The translations under genes and the position numbers were made by a program. 6,387 nt of DNA from Candidatus Cloacimonadota bacterium. GTDB taxonomy: Bacteria; Cloacimonadota; Cloacimonadia; Cloacimonadales; WRIO01. The notes beneath the pieces were generated by a model. The model was given only the letters and a program-made list of their open reading frames with translations. It was not told the DNA's origin and did not search any database. Location of the stretch: contig JAGOCT010000104.1 in the NCBI GenBank assembly GCA_017998585.1, positions 1 through 6,387 on the forward strand, read 5' to 3'. Shown here in pieces: positions 1-5,935 of the stretch (within the stretch, counting starts at the first letter, position 1; each line of letters starts with the position of its first letter).

Positions 1-229
1 CAGGTCCTTTTGTGGTTTCGTAATCAGCTCCTCCTTGCACATAAGCCCCACCAGCTGCAATATGGGCTTGCTCGTGGGTTTTTACTTCCTGATCTCTTTT
101 TTCAAGGTCATTGACTTGCTTTTTTTCTTCTTCACTCAAGTCAAGGCTATTCGTTTTATCTTTCTGATTCCATTTTTGTTTCAAATCTTCATAGGAAATC
201 GTTTGGTGTGAAGTACTATTGATTTTCAT
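1..229 (-). CDS. SprA-related putative metalloprotease (HExxH), partial, N-terminal 76 codons
   Basis: The reading frame opens at ATG 229-227 and runs off the left edge without a stop, so only the N-terminal 76 residues are visible. There is no signal peptide: the first 35 residues are polar (MKINSTSHQT start). A charged, probably helical stretch follows at about residues 30-50, rich in E and K. Next comes T-H-E-Q-A-H-I-A-A-G-G at residues 51-61, an HExxH zinc-protease-type motif with H52, E53 and H56. It continues into a Gly-rich segment (AYVQGGADY, 62-70) and TTKGP. The pattern 'RDQEV-x-HEQAH-x-AAGG-x-Y-x-x-GG' is, from memory, the hallmark of the SprA-related / CJM1_0395-type putative metalloprotease family, whose substrate and role are unknown. 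The start is supported by a near-perfect Shine-Dalgarno. The gene is divergent from the mtaD operon. Family assignment is by recalled motif; protease activity is inferred. Confidence 0.8.
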   Translation of the reverse strand, partial: MKINSTSHQTISYEDLKQKWNQKDKTNSLDLSEEEKKQVNDLEKRDQEVKTHEQAHIAAGGAYVQGGADYETTKGP

Positions 230-233
230 TTTG

Positions 234-240
234 CCTCCTT
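234..240 (-). promoter_or_regulatory. Shine-Dalgarno of the SprA-related gene
   Basis: Read on the minus strand this is AAGGAGG, 4 bases upstream of the ATG at 229-227. It is one of the strongest ribosome binding sites in the window and fixes the start of the edge-truncated gene. Confidence 0.8.
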
Positions 241-268
241 CAAAGATTACTAAAAACACACTCTACTA

Positions 269-299
269 ATAATATCGTACTTTTTTTCAAAAAAGTAAA
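269..299 (-). promoter_or_regulatory. Candidate promoter for the leftward SprA-related gene
   Basis: On the minus strand a TATTAT hexamer (274-269) could be a -10 box. A weak TTTACT (299-294) lies 19 bp upstream of it, so the spacing is longer than ideal. The proposed start would lie about 260-263, leaving a leader of roughly 30 bases before the ATG. The A/T richness here makes chance matches likely, so this is a tentative call. Confidence 0.3.
278..297. repeat. A/T-tract inverted repeat in the divergent promoter region
   Basis: TACTTTTTT (278-286) and AAAAAAGTA (289-297) are perfect inverted arms of 9 bp separated by TC. The repeat sits between the two divergent genes, inside the candidate leftward promoter and 9 bases before the rightward -35 box. 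It could be an operator for a dimeric regulator, or simply two opposed A/T tracts that bend the DNA. No regulator is encoded nearby to support the first reading. Confidence 0.4.
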
Positions 300-306
300 A
301 AAAATA

Positions 307-335
307 TTGACGAAATAAAATTGAATCAGAATAGT
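307..335 (+). promoter_or_regulatory. Sigma70-type promoter of the mtaD-EIIA-porV-rlpA operon
   Basis: TTGACG (307-312) matches the -35 consensus at 5 of 6 positions. A 17-bp spacer leads to AATAGT (330-335), which matches TATAAT at 4 of 6. The expected start point is about 341-343, giving a leader of only about 15 bases with a GAGGG ribosome binding site (346-350) 5 bases before the ATG at 356. Such a short leader leaves no room for a riboswitch. A/T tracts just upstream (281-304) could act as an UP element. Confidence 0.6.
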
Positions 336-355
336 TACACTAAAAGAGGGTTAAA

Positions 356-1666
356 ATGAAAAATTGCGATTTAATTATTGATAATGCCTGTGTGGTAACA
401 GTAGATGATCAGAACAATATACTAGAAAATCATGCAGTTATCATAACAGATGGTTTGATTGTTGAGATTCTAAGTTCTGAGCATGTAAATGGAAAATATC
501 TGGCTAAAACATACATTGATGCAAAGAATCAGATATTAATGCCTGGTATGATCAATATGCATACACATATTCCGATGACTTATTTTCGTGGTCTGGCTGA
601 TGATTTGCCATTGAATGTATGGCTTGAAAAATATATTTGGCCAAATGAAGCAAAATATATTTCGGATTCATTTATTTATGATGCATCGATTCATGGAATT
701 GCTGAGTTGATTAAAAATGGTATTACTCAGTTTAACGATATGTATTTTATCCCCACACAGACAGCCAATGCATGCGTGAAAGCAGGTATCAGAGCCGTTA
801 TTTCTGATATTGGTCTTGATTTTCCGATGGGTGATTTTCACCAACCTGACCAATGCTTTGAGAAAATCCGAAATCTGAAAGAGTCATATCAAAATGAAGA
901 TCATGTTCGTTTTTCATTAGGTCCTCATGCAATTTATACCTGTAGTGAGGAAACCTTAAAAAAATGCCGTGACATCTCTCAAAAAGAAAATGTGCTGATT
1001 CATATGCATTTATCTGAAACTGCTTTTGAAGTGGAACAATGTCTTGAAAAGAATGGACTCAGACCTGTTGAATATCTTGAAAAAATTGGCCTTTTAAATG
1101 AAAACCTGTTAATCGCCCACGGTGTTCATCTGAATGAAAAAGAAGTTGAATTGTTAAAGAAATATAATGTTTCAGTTTGCATTAACACAGAAAGTAATTT
1201 AAAGCTGGCTTCCGGATTTGCTCCTATTAAGCTTTATCTGGATTATGGTGTTAATCTCTGTTTAGGTACAGATGGGGTTGCAAGCAACAACAATCTGAGT
1301 CTTTTTGATGAAATGAGTGTTACTTCTAAAGTGCATAAAGCACTCAATATGGACCCCACTTTGCTTTCGGCTACTCAGATGCTCAGAATGGTAACTGTAA
1401 ATGCAGCTAAGGCACTCGGACAAAAAGATATACTTGGCTCAATTGAACCAGGCAAGAAAGCTGATTTAGTTATCTTGAATACAGAGAATGTAGATAGTCA
1501 GCCCTTTTATCATCCCTCATCTTTGATTGTGTATTGTTTAAATCATTCAGCGGTCTCAGATGTCATCATTAATGGGAAAATTGTCATGAGAAACAAAGAA
1601 CTCTTGACAATAAACGAATCTGAAATTATTGAAAAAGCAAAAGAATATAAAATGAAATTGAAATAA
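356..1666 (+). CDS. mtaD: 5-methylthioadenosine / S-adenosylhomocysteine deaminase-like amidohydrolase
   Basis: This 436-residue protein is a cytoplasmic, metal-dependent amidohydrolase of the MtaD/SAH deaminase group, which deaminates adenosyl compounds such as SAH or 5'-methylthioadenosine to inosyl products plus ammonia. The landmarks are in order: the N-terminal beta domain; MPGMINMHTH with metal ligands H69 and H71; W89 and E98 in the 'WLEKYIWPNEA' segment; H191 in GPHAIYTC; H216 and H218 in IHMHLSE with E221 as likely proton shuttle; H255 in AHGVHL; and D306 in LGTDGVASNNN. The C-terminus returns to the beta domain through GSIEPGKKADLVI. Length and motif order are normal for the family. 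It is first in the operon, 10 bp before the EIIA gene. A small deviation is NTESNLKLASG, where homologues usually have Pro for the first Thr. Exact substrate (SAH, MTA, adenosine, or another aminopurine) cannot be fixed from sequence, and no methionine-cycle gene lies nearby. Confidence 0.88.
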   Translation: MKNCDLIIDNACVVTVDDQNNILENHAVIITDGLIVEILSSEHVNGKYLAKTYIDAKNQILMPGMINMHTHIPMTYFRGLADDLPLNVWLEKYIWPNEAKYISDSFIYDASIHGIAELIKNGITQFNDMYFIPTQTANACVKAGIRAVISDIGLDFPMGDFHQPDQCFEKIRNLKESYQNEDHVRFSLGPHAIYTCSEETLKKCRDISQKENVLIHMHLSETAFEVEQCLEKNGLRPVEYLEKIGLLNENLLIAHGVHLNEKEVELLKKYNVSVCINTESNLKLASGFAPIKLYLDYGVNLCLGTDGVASNNNLSLFDEMSVTSKVHKALNMDPTLLSATQMLRMVTVNAAKALGQKDILGSIEPGKKADLVILNTENVDSQPFYHPSSLIVYCLNHSAVSDVIINGKIVMRNKELLTINESEIIEKAKEYKMKLK

Positions 1667-1676
1667 AGAGGTAATA

Positions 1677-2129
1677 ATGGAAATCTTTGCAAAAAACCTA
1701 ATCTACCTGAAACAGGATATTGTCAGCAAAGGACATTGTATCAGTCAAATGATTGACTATTTATTTGATAATAATCTGATTGACAGTAAAGAGGATTTTA
1801 CAAAAGCTGTTTTTGACAGAGAAGAAATCATGTCGACTGGTATTGGCAGAGGTATCGCAATCCCTCATGGCAGAAGTAAATGTGTAAAAAAACTTTCCTG
1901 TGTTTTTATGACTTTAAAAAAGGATATCGACTTTGATTCAATTGATGGCGATCCTGTTAAAATTGTCTTCATGCTGGCAATCCCAGATAATACAAACAAT
2001 GAATATATGAAGATTTTAGGACAAATTTCTAAAAATATGCGTGAAAATGAGCAACGGGATGCCCTGATTGCCGTTTCCACTTTCGAAGAAGCTTATCAGA
2101 TTTTAAAGGGAATAGAAGATGATTTTTAA
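1677..2129 (+). CDS. Single-domain PTS EIIA protein (fructose/nitrogen class)
   Basis: This 150-residue protein is one PTS EIIA type-2 domain (the mannitol/fructose/Ntr class). The active-site signature is clear: STGIGRGIAIPHGR at 53-66, with H64 the residue phosphorylated by HPr or NPr in the family. Further family features are DFDSIDGDPVKIVFMLAIP (85-103), the strand beside the active site, and a C-terminal helical segment ending in EEAYQILKGIED. There is no fused EIIB, EIIC or HPr domain, and none of those is in the window. A stand-alone EIIA of this size is typical of the regulatory PtsN/EIIA-Ntr type rather than a sugar importer, but orphan fructose-type EIIA proteins look the same. An AGAGG ribosome binding site (1667-1671) precedes the start. 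Its 3' end overlaps the PorV-like gene by 11 bp, so expression of the two is probably coupled. EIIA is confident; naming it PtsN would be inference. Confidence 0.87.
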   Translation: MEIFAKNLIYLKQDIVSKGHCISQMIDYLFDNNLIDSKEDFTKAVFDREEIMSTGIGRGIAIPHGRSKCVKKLSCVFMTLKKDIDFDSIDGDPVKIVFMLAIPDNTNNEYMKILGQISKNMRENEQRDALIAVSTFEEAYQILKGIEDDF

Positions 2130-3066
2130 TAAAAAACTCAGTATTTTTTTGTTGACAGCACTGATTTTACCCTTATCTGCCATTGATAAGAATGCCGGAA
2201 CATCAGGTTTTCAATTTTTAAAAATGCATTATTCAGCGAGAGCTTTAGGAATGGCCAATGCTTTTACAGGTATGAAAGATGATGTAGATGTTGTTTATTT
2301 TAATCCAGCCGGACTTGCTCAGCAAAATGAGAAATCATTAAAATCAAACTACATTAATTATGTTGATGGGATGAATGGCGGATCTTTTGCATTTGTTATG
2401 CCTTATCAGAGAGAGGTAAAAGTTGGCTTTTTTGCTCAATATCTGAATTCAGGTACAATGAAGAGAACATCGGTTTTAAGTGATGGTTCATACAGTATTG
2501 ATGGTGAATTTTCAGCATCTGATCTGATTGCAGGAATCTCATTAGCCAGAAAGTTTAAAGATAATCTTGATTTAGGGGTCAATGCTAAGTTTATCAGCGA
2601 AAATCTTGATGATGCCTCTGCTTCAGCAGTCGTTATAGATCTTGGACTTACTCACCAGACAAACAATAAAAATTTGGTAATAGGTGCCAGTGTACGCAAT
2701 CTAGGTGTTCAGTTATCATATTACACAGAAGATGAAATCAAAGAAAAAATGCCAACGGTTTTTTCTGTAGGCGGAAATTATTCATTTACAGAAAAATTCA
2801 GGGGAAATCTGGATTTAGTAAAACCGATAGATAATGACTTCTATGGAAAATTAGGTTTTGAATACGATCTGGTACCACTCATGTCGTTAAGAGCCGGATT
2901 TGACAGCAGATCATCAGATTATAAGGCTGGAGATACTTATGAAGCGATGTCAGGGATTTCAGCTGGATTTGGTATTCATTACAAACGTTATTCTTTAGAC
3001 TATGGTGTCGCTTCTATGGGTGATTTGGGTTGGAATAACCAGATTTCGATTGGATATCGTTTATGA
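2119..3066 (+). CDS. PorV/PorQ-like (UPF0164) outer-membrane beta-barrel protein
   Basis: This 315-residue exported protein resembles the PorV/PorQ (UPF0164) branch of FadL-like outer-membrane barrels. An N-terminal signal peptide is clear: K5 K6, a hydrophobic core at 7-19 and a probable cleavage site after LSA (residue 21). The mature start carries the family hallmark: AGTSGFQFLKMHYSARALGMANAF (26-49), then DVDVVYFNPAGLA (55-67). The rest alternates short polar and aromatic strands as expected of a barrel, ending in NNQISIGYRL. The start is supported by AAAGGG (2105-2110), 8 bases upstream, inside the EIIA gene. It overlaps the EIIA gene by 11 bp and the rlpA-like gene by 4 bp. PorV is a type IX secretion shuttle in Bacteroidota, but no other type IX component is visible and homologues occur widely without that system. 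A generic porin, adhesin or transport role is equally possible. Confidence 0.82.
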   Translation: MIFNKKLSIFLLTALILPLSAIDKNAGTSGFQFLKMHYSARALGMANAFTGMKDDVDVVYFNPAGLAQQNEKSLKSNYINYVDGMNGGSFAFVMPYQREVKVGFFAQYLNSGTMKRTSVLSDGSYSIDGEFSASDLIAGISLARKFKDNLDLGVNAKFISENLDDASASAVVIDLGLTHQTNNKNLVIGASVRNLGVQLSYYTEDEIKEKMPTVFSVGGNYSFTEKFRGNLDLVKPIDNDFYGKLGFEYDLVPLMSLRAGFDSRSSDYKAGDTYEAMSGISAGFGIHYKRYSLDYGVASMGDLGWNNQISIGYRL

Positions 3067-3497
3067 AAATAAAGGCATTTTGCTTTATCTGTGCGAAAAT
3101 GCTTGTTGTGGGCTTAGCGATTATGTTAAATGCCTGTAGCTCAACAGTCGTTTATTCCCGTCATGCTGAAGAAACAACGTATGCAAAAAAAACACTTTTA
3201 AAAGAAGGCTGGCAAGAAATGACAGTCTGCTTTTATGGTGAGGATTACCATGGCAGAATGACTGCAAATGGCGAGATTTTTGATATGTATGCAATGACAG
3301 CAGCCCATAAAACACTTGATTTTGGAACGAAACTTCTAATATGGGATGAAGATAATGATAAGAAAGTGGAAGTCAGAATCAACGACAGAGGTCCTTTTGT
3401 AGAGGGTAGAGACCTTGATATTTCATGGGCTGCTGCCAAAAAGATTGATTTGATATCGAGTGGAGTTAAAAAACTGAAGGTCAGAATAGAAAAGTAG
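3063..3497 (+). CDS. rlpA: RlpA-like lipoprotein, double-psi beta-barrel (septal-ring lytic transglycosylase family)
   Basis: This 144-residue protein is a short RlpA-like protein. The N-terminus has basic residues, a hydrophobic stretch (13-23) and L-N-A-C with C25, a plausible though slightly atypical lipobox, so it is probably a lipoprotein. The double-psi beta-barrel domain spans about 53-143: FYGEDYHGRMTANGEIFDM (57-75), MTAAHKTLDFGTKL (78-91) and VRINDRGPFVEGRDLDIS (104-121), then AAAKKIDL and SGVKKLKVRI. H82 and D108 occupy the conserved polar positions implicated in peptidoglycan cleavage by RlpA enzymes. The C-terminal SPOR domain that targets many RlpA proteins to septal peptidoglycan is absent. 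No strong ribosome binding site precedes the ATG. The start overlaps the previous stop as ATGA, implying reinitiation after PorV-like translation. Some family members have no detectable lytic activity, so cleavage of glycan strands is inferred. It is the last gene of the operon. Confidence 0.88.
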   Translation: MKIKAFCFICAKMLVVGLAIMLNACSSTVVYSRHAEETTYAKKTLLKEGWQEMTVCFYGEDYHGRMTANGEIFDMYAMTAAHKTLDFGTKLLIWDEDNDKKVEVRINDRGPFVEGRDLDISWAAAKKIDLISSGVKKLKVRIEK

Positions 3498-3510
3498 TCT
3501 TTATTCTTAA

Positions 3511-3525
3511 AGATAACATTTATCT
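3511..3525 (+). other. Weak AT-rich hairpin just after rlpA
   Basis: AGATAA (3511-3516) pairs with TTATCT (3520-3525) across a 3-base loop, 13 bases after the rlpA-like stop. The stem is only 6 bp and AT-rich, and is not followed by a T-run, so it is at best a poor terminator. It is recorded because no better canonical terminator for the rightward operon is visible. Confidence 0.2.
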
Positions 3526-3589
3526 CTCTAGGTTGTAGTTTTCCGGAAATATGGCACTTCGCAAGCTCGGTTTCTAACTAATTATTTGT

Positions 3590-3615
3590 AAGCGTAACTG
3601 TCCTCAGTTACGCTT
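3590..3615. repeat. Perfect 11-bp hairpin in the convergent intergenic region
   Basis: AAGCGTAACTG (3590-3600) and CAGTTACGCTT (3605-3615) are exact inverted arms around a TCCT loop. Its place between two converging operons suggests a bidirectional terminator or an RNA-stabilising hairpin. Neither side carries a proper T-run (TTAATAG follows on the plus strand, ACAAATAATTAG on the minus strand), so it is not a textbook intrinsic terminator. Read on the minus strand, loop and right arm resemble the two repeats downstream. Confidence 0.6.
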
Positions 3616-3619
3616 TAAT

Positions 3620-3643
3620 AGTTCAACTAGGGATAGTTGAACT
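3620..3643. repeat. Perfect 10-bp hairpin adjoining the first
   Basis: AGTTCAACTA (3620-3629) and TAGTTGAACT (3634-3643) are exact inverted arms around a GGGA loop, starting 4 bases after the preceding hairpin. The same left arm could pair instead with the second copy of the right arm at 3653-3662, so two alternative structures are possible. The stem has 3 G:C pairs out of 10, so it is weaker than the first. Confidence 0.6.
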
Positions 3644-3666
3644 TACATGGGATAGTTGAACTTACA
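3630..3666 (+). repeat. 19-bp tandem direct repeat, two copies
   Basis: GGGATAGTTGAACTTACA occurs at 3630-3647 and again at 3649-3666, with a period of 19 and no mismatch over 18 bases. The single linker base is T after the first copy and A after the second, and both are followed by TGG or ATGG. Two copies without spacers do not make a CRISPR array. It may be part of a dispersed intergenic repeat or a binding site pair. Confidence 0.75.
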
Positions 3667-3723
3667 ATGGATATGCGAAATGAAACGAATAATTTTCATC
3701 TAACTTCTGAGAAGTGCAAAAAC

Positions 3724-4518
3724 TCATTTGTAAAATTTCTCTTTTCGATCTCTGATGATGTGGTTCCACTGATTAACTTGTTTATTATCAGCTTGATTTG
3801 GGTCAATTTCGATGACAGCAACTTCTTCTTTATCTTCTGAAAAACTGAGTATTCTTTCTCCCATTGTGGAAACTACCTGACTTTTTCCAGTAAAATAAAA
3901 ATCTCTGCTTTTATTGACTTCATTACCAATACGATTACAAGTGATTCCAAACACTCTGTTTTCCAGACATCTGGTTAACATTGCCTGCTGACACCAGGGC
4001 ATAACTAAATTGGATGGATGTGCAATGATCTGAGCTCCTTTAAGCATTAACGTACGGGCAGATTCAGGGAAATACCAGTCAAAGCATATCATCATGCCTA
4101 CTTTTACATTGTTTTTCAGTGTAAAGACATTGAATCCCAGATTACCTTCAGAAAACCATCTTTTCTCTTCATTAAACAGATGAATTTTTCGATATAGATG
4201 AATATTGCCATCAGGGCAAACCATCATGGAAGAATTGTAAAACTGACCATTATCTATTTCAGGAAACCCGATGACGTAGGCGCAATTTTTTTGCTTAGCA
4301 AGTTTTTTAAAAGCTGTTGCGGTAGGTCCGTGAAGATAATCTTCAGCGACTGATCTGACTTCTTCCTGTTGATCGAAAACATATCCAGAAGTACAAAGTT
4401 CTGGAAACACCAACAAATCGGCATCTACTGTATCTGCCATGTCTAACATTTTTTGGAGGTTTGCGTCCCGATTGAGTAAAACAGGTCTAAACTGACACAT
4501 TGCTACATTGAATTTCAT
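3724..4518 (-). CDS. Carbon-nitrogen hydrolase (nitrilase superfamily)
   Basis: This 264-residue protein is a soluble amidase of the nitrilase superfamily, with the catalytic Glu-Lys-Cys triad visible: E40 in VFPELCTSGY, K111 in YRKIHLF and C145 in MMICFDWYFPES. Other conserved pieces are GAQIIAHPSNLV (161-172), the R-C-L-E-N-R segment (183-188), NRIGNE (195-200) and FTGKSQVVSTMGE. The length is normal for a complete single-domain member. There are no membrane segments, so it is not apolipoprotein N-acyltransferase. The segment 'PWCQQAMLTRCLENRVF' resembles the predicted-amidohydrolase branch near N-carbamoylputrescine amidase and beta-ureidopropionase, but the substrate cannot be read from sequence. 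It is the last gene of the leftward operon, starting 20 bp after the glycosyltransferase stop, with a modest GAGG site (4527-4524). Confidence 0.88.
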   Translation of the reverse strand: MKFNVAMCQFRPVLLNRDANLQKMLDMADTVDADLLVFPELCTSGYVFDQQEEVRSVAEDYLHGPTATAFKKLAKQKNCAYVIGFPEIDNGQFYNSSMMVCPDGNIHLYRKIHLFNEEKRWFSEGNLGFNVFTLKNNVKVGMMICFDWYFPESARTLMLKGAQIIAHPSNLVMPWCQQAMLTRCLENRVFGITCNRIGNEVNKSRDFYFTGKSQVVSTMGERILSFSEDKEEVAVIEIDPNQADNKQVNQWNHIIRDRKEKFYK

Positions 4519-4538
4519 TAAAACCTCGTATTTTCTAT

Positions 4539-5924
4539 TTATTGATTATGATTGTTTGATTGTTTTAGTTTTTCGTACAACACTTCATACTGACGGATAC
4601 AAGTTTTCCATGACCAGTCAGCATTCATTGCATTCTTAATATATTTATCAAAAAGAGTTTTATCCTGCCAGACATCAAGTGCTTCATTGATGATGGAAAT
4701 AAAGCTGTTACTGTCATAACTGGAGAATAAAAAACCATTCACTTTGGATGAATCAGGACAGGTTTGATCAAAAACCGCATCAGCAAGTCCACCCGTATGA
4801 TACGCAATAGGGATGATACCATATTTTAACGCATATAAAAATGAGACACCATCGGGTTCTGATCGGGTGGGTAAAAGGATAAAGTCCGATCCTGCAAGTA
4901 TCAGGTGTATAAATTCTTCATCGTAATCTCTGATGTAACGAACATTCTCCAGACTGTTTAACAGCTTCTCAGTTTCCGGTTCAGGATAGTCTTCGCCTGT
5001 TCCATATATTAATAACTGAACAGGCATCTCTTTTAACTCGTTAAGAGAATCTAAAATCAGATCAAAACCTTTTTCATTGGATAACCTTGTACCAAAGAAT
5101 AGAATAGGGATTTCTTCTCTGTCAGCCAGATTTAGCTTTTCCTGTAATATGACTTTATTGTAAAAACGCCCAAATAGATTATCAGATGAATATTTGCAGG
5201 GAATAAAAGTATCTATAGCCGGATTCCAGATTCCATAGCGAATACCATTCATGATCCCATAAAGTTTATCTGCACGATTTTGGAAAAATTGTCTGTATTC
5301 TGATTCTTCTTTTTGTACTTCTATTGCATAGTTTTTACTACACAGATTAATCATATTACTAAATAATAACCCAATCTTTAAGGCTGAGTCTGCTCCATTG
5401 ATTTCTATCTCATTTTTGTGAAATTCATTGGGCATATATTTATATATGCTTTCTTTAAAAATTACAAAATCCTCAGATAAATCGTGCAATGTAAGTAAAA
5501 CAGGATAGTGTTCAGTGACAGGATTATTTTTGCGAAGAAGGGGTAGAATTGCACTAAGTGCTGAATGACATTGAATGATAAAAGATTGATCAAGTGACTG
5601 GATAAATTCTACAACACTTTTGTTAAACAGGAGAAGCGTTTCATTATCGTTTTTTAATTCTTCTCTGGAGAAAAAACCATTTAGTGGTTTAATCAGATAA
5701 ACAATTGAATCAGTTGCTGGTAAGAACGTCTCAAAAACAGCACTTTCACGAAAATGGGTATGAGCTTTCACTTTGTCATCATTGATTTTCAATGTATCAT
5801 ACCAGGGTAAAATCGTAAAAGCATGTGTGTTGTTTAAATTGAGTATAAACTGTTCAAGTAGAAGCGCTTGTCTGGATTGCCCTGTGAAAGGGCTAAGTTC
5901 AGGAACGATTTGGATTACTTTCAT
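4539..5924 (-). CDS. Divergent glycogen/starch synthase-like glycosyltransferase (GT5-like)
   Basis: This 461-residue protein has the length and two-lobed layout of a GT-B glycosyltransferase and resembles bacterial glycogen synthase. Seen: MKVIQIVPELSPF (N-terminal Rossmann start); LTLHDLS with H147; GIMNGIRYGIWNPAID (223-238, strongly GT5-like); TRLSNEKGFDLI with R280 and K285; PTRSEPDGVSFLYALKYG (352-369) with E356; and HTGGLADAVFD (376-386). The C-terminus DWSWKTCIRQYEVLYEKL matches the closing GT5 helix. Several usual ADP-glucose-binding positions differ: the N-terminal KTGG is replaced by TGQS, the HxHDW segment reads QCHSA (118-122), and EPCG is EPDG (D358). The retained R/K/E set suggests an active transferase with altered donor or acceptor, but a non-catalytic paralogue is possible. 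No branching enzyme or ADP-glucose pyrophosphorylase is nearby; the upstream gene is an lpxL homologue 9 bp away. Confidence 0.75.
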   Translation of the reverse strand: MKVIQIVPELSPFTGQSRQALLLEQFILNLNNTHAFTILPWYDTLKINDDKVKAHTHFRESAVFETFLPATDSIVYLIKPLNGFFSREELKNDNETLLLFNKSVVEFIQSLDQSFIIQCHSALSAILPLLRKNNPVTEHYPVLLTLHDLSEDFVIFKESIYKYMPNEFHKNEIEINGADSALKIGLLFSNMINLCSKNYAIEVQKEESEYRQFFQNRADKLYGIMNGIRYGIWNPAIDTFIPCKYSSDNLFGRFYNKVILQEKLNLADREEIPILFFGTRLSNEKGFDLILDSLNELKEMPVQLLIYGTGEDYPEPETEKLLNSLENVRYIRDYDEEFIHLILAGSDFILLPTRSEPDGVSFLYALKYGIIPIAYHTGGLADAVFDQTCPDSSKVNGFLFSSYDSNSFISIINEALDVWQDKTLFDKYIKNAMNADWSWKTCIRQYEVLYEKLKQSNNHNQ

Positions 5925-5928
5925 TGAG

Positions 5929-5935
5929 TCCTCCT
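5929..5935 (-). promoter_or_regulatory. Shine-Dalgarno of the glycosyltransferase gene, overlapping the lpxL stop
   Basis: On the minus strand the lpxL stop codon TAG (5936-5934) forms part of AGGAGGA (5935-5929), 4 bases before the ATG at 5924-5922. Ribosomes ending lpxL therefore terminate on the binding site of the next gene, which supports translational coupling and this start choice. Confidence 0.75.

Noticed and set aside
336..355. SAH or other riboswitch upstream of the mtaD-like gene
   Set aside because: With the promoter at 307-335 the leader is only about 15 bases, too short for any known riboswitch, and no conserved aptamer sequence is visible.
668..853. Minus-strand frame inside the mtaD-like gene
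   Set aside because: It is a shadow of a strongly conserved amidohydrolase frame. The antisense frames at 1865-2080, 3121-3315 and 3245-3439 are rejected for the same reason.
2119..3066. Evidence for a type IX secretion system
   Set aside because: Only a PorV-like barrel is present; no other type IX component or C-terminal sorting domain is visible, and UPF0164 relatives occur without the system.
3551..3577. Eight-codon ORF (ATG to TAA) in the convergent intergenic region
   Set aside because: It is too short, has no ribosome binding site, and lies in probable repeat DNA.
3590..3615. Canonical Rho-independent terminator
   Set aside because: The stem is perfect but neither strand has a T-run after it, so I list it as a hairpin repeat and leave termination as a possibility.
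3630..3666. Possible CRISPR array
   Set aside because: There are only two copies, directly abutting with a 1-base linker, with no spacers and no cas genes.
3637..3840. 67-codon plus-strand reading frame across the tandem repeat and into the end of the nitrilase gene
   Set aside because: Two thirds of it lies antisense to the conserved end of the nitrilase gene, its start is inside the repeat, and the product has no recognisable features or ribosome binding site.
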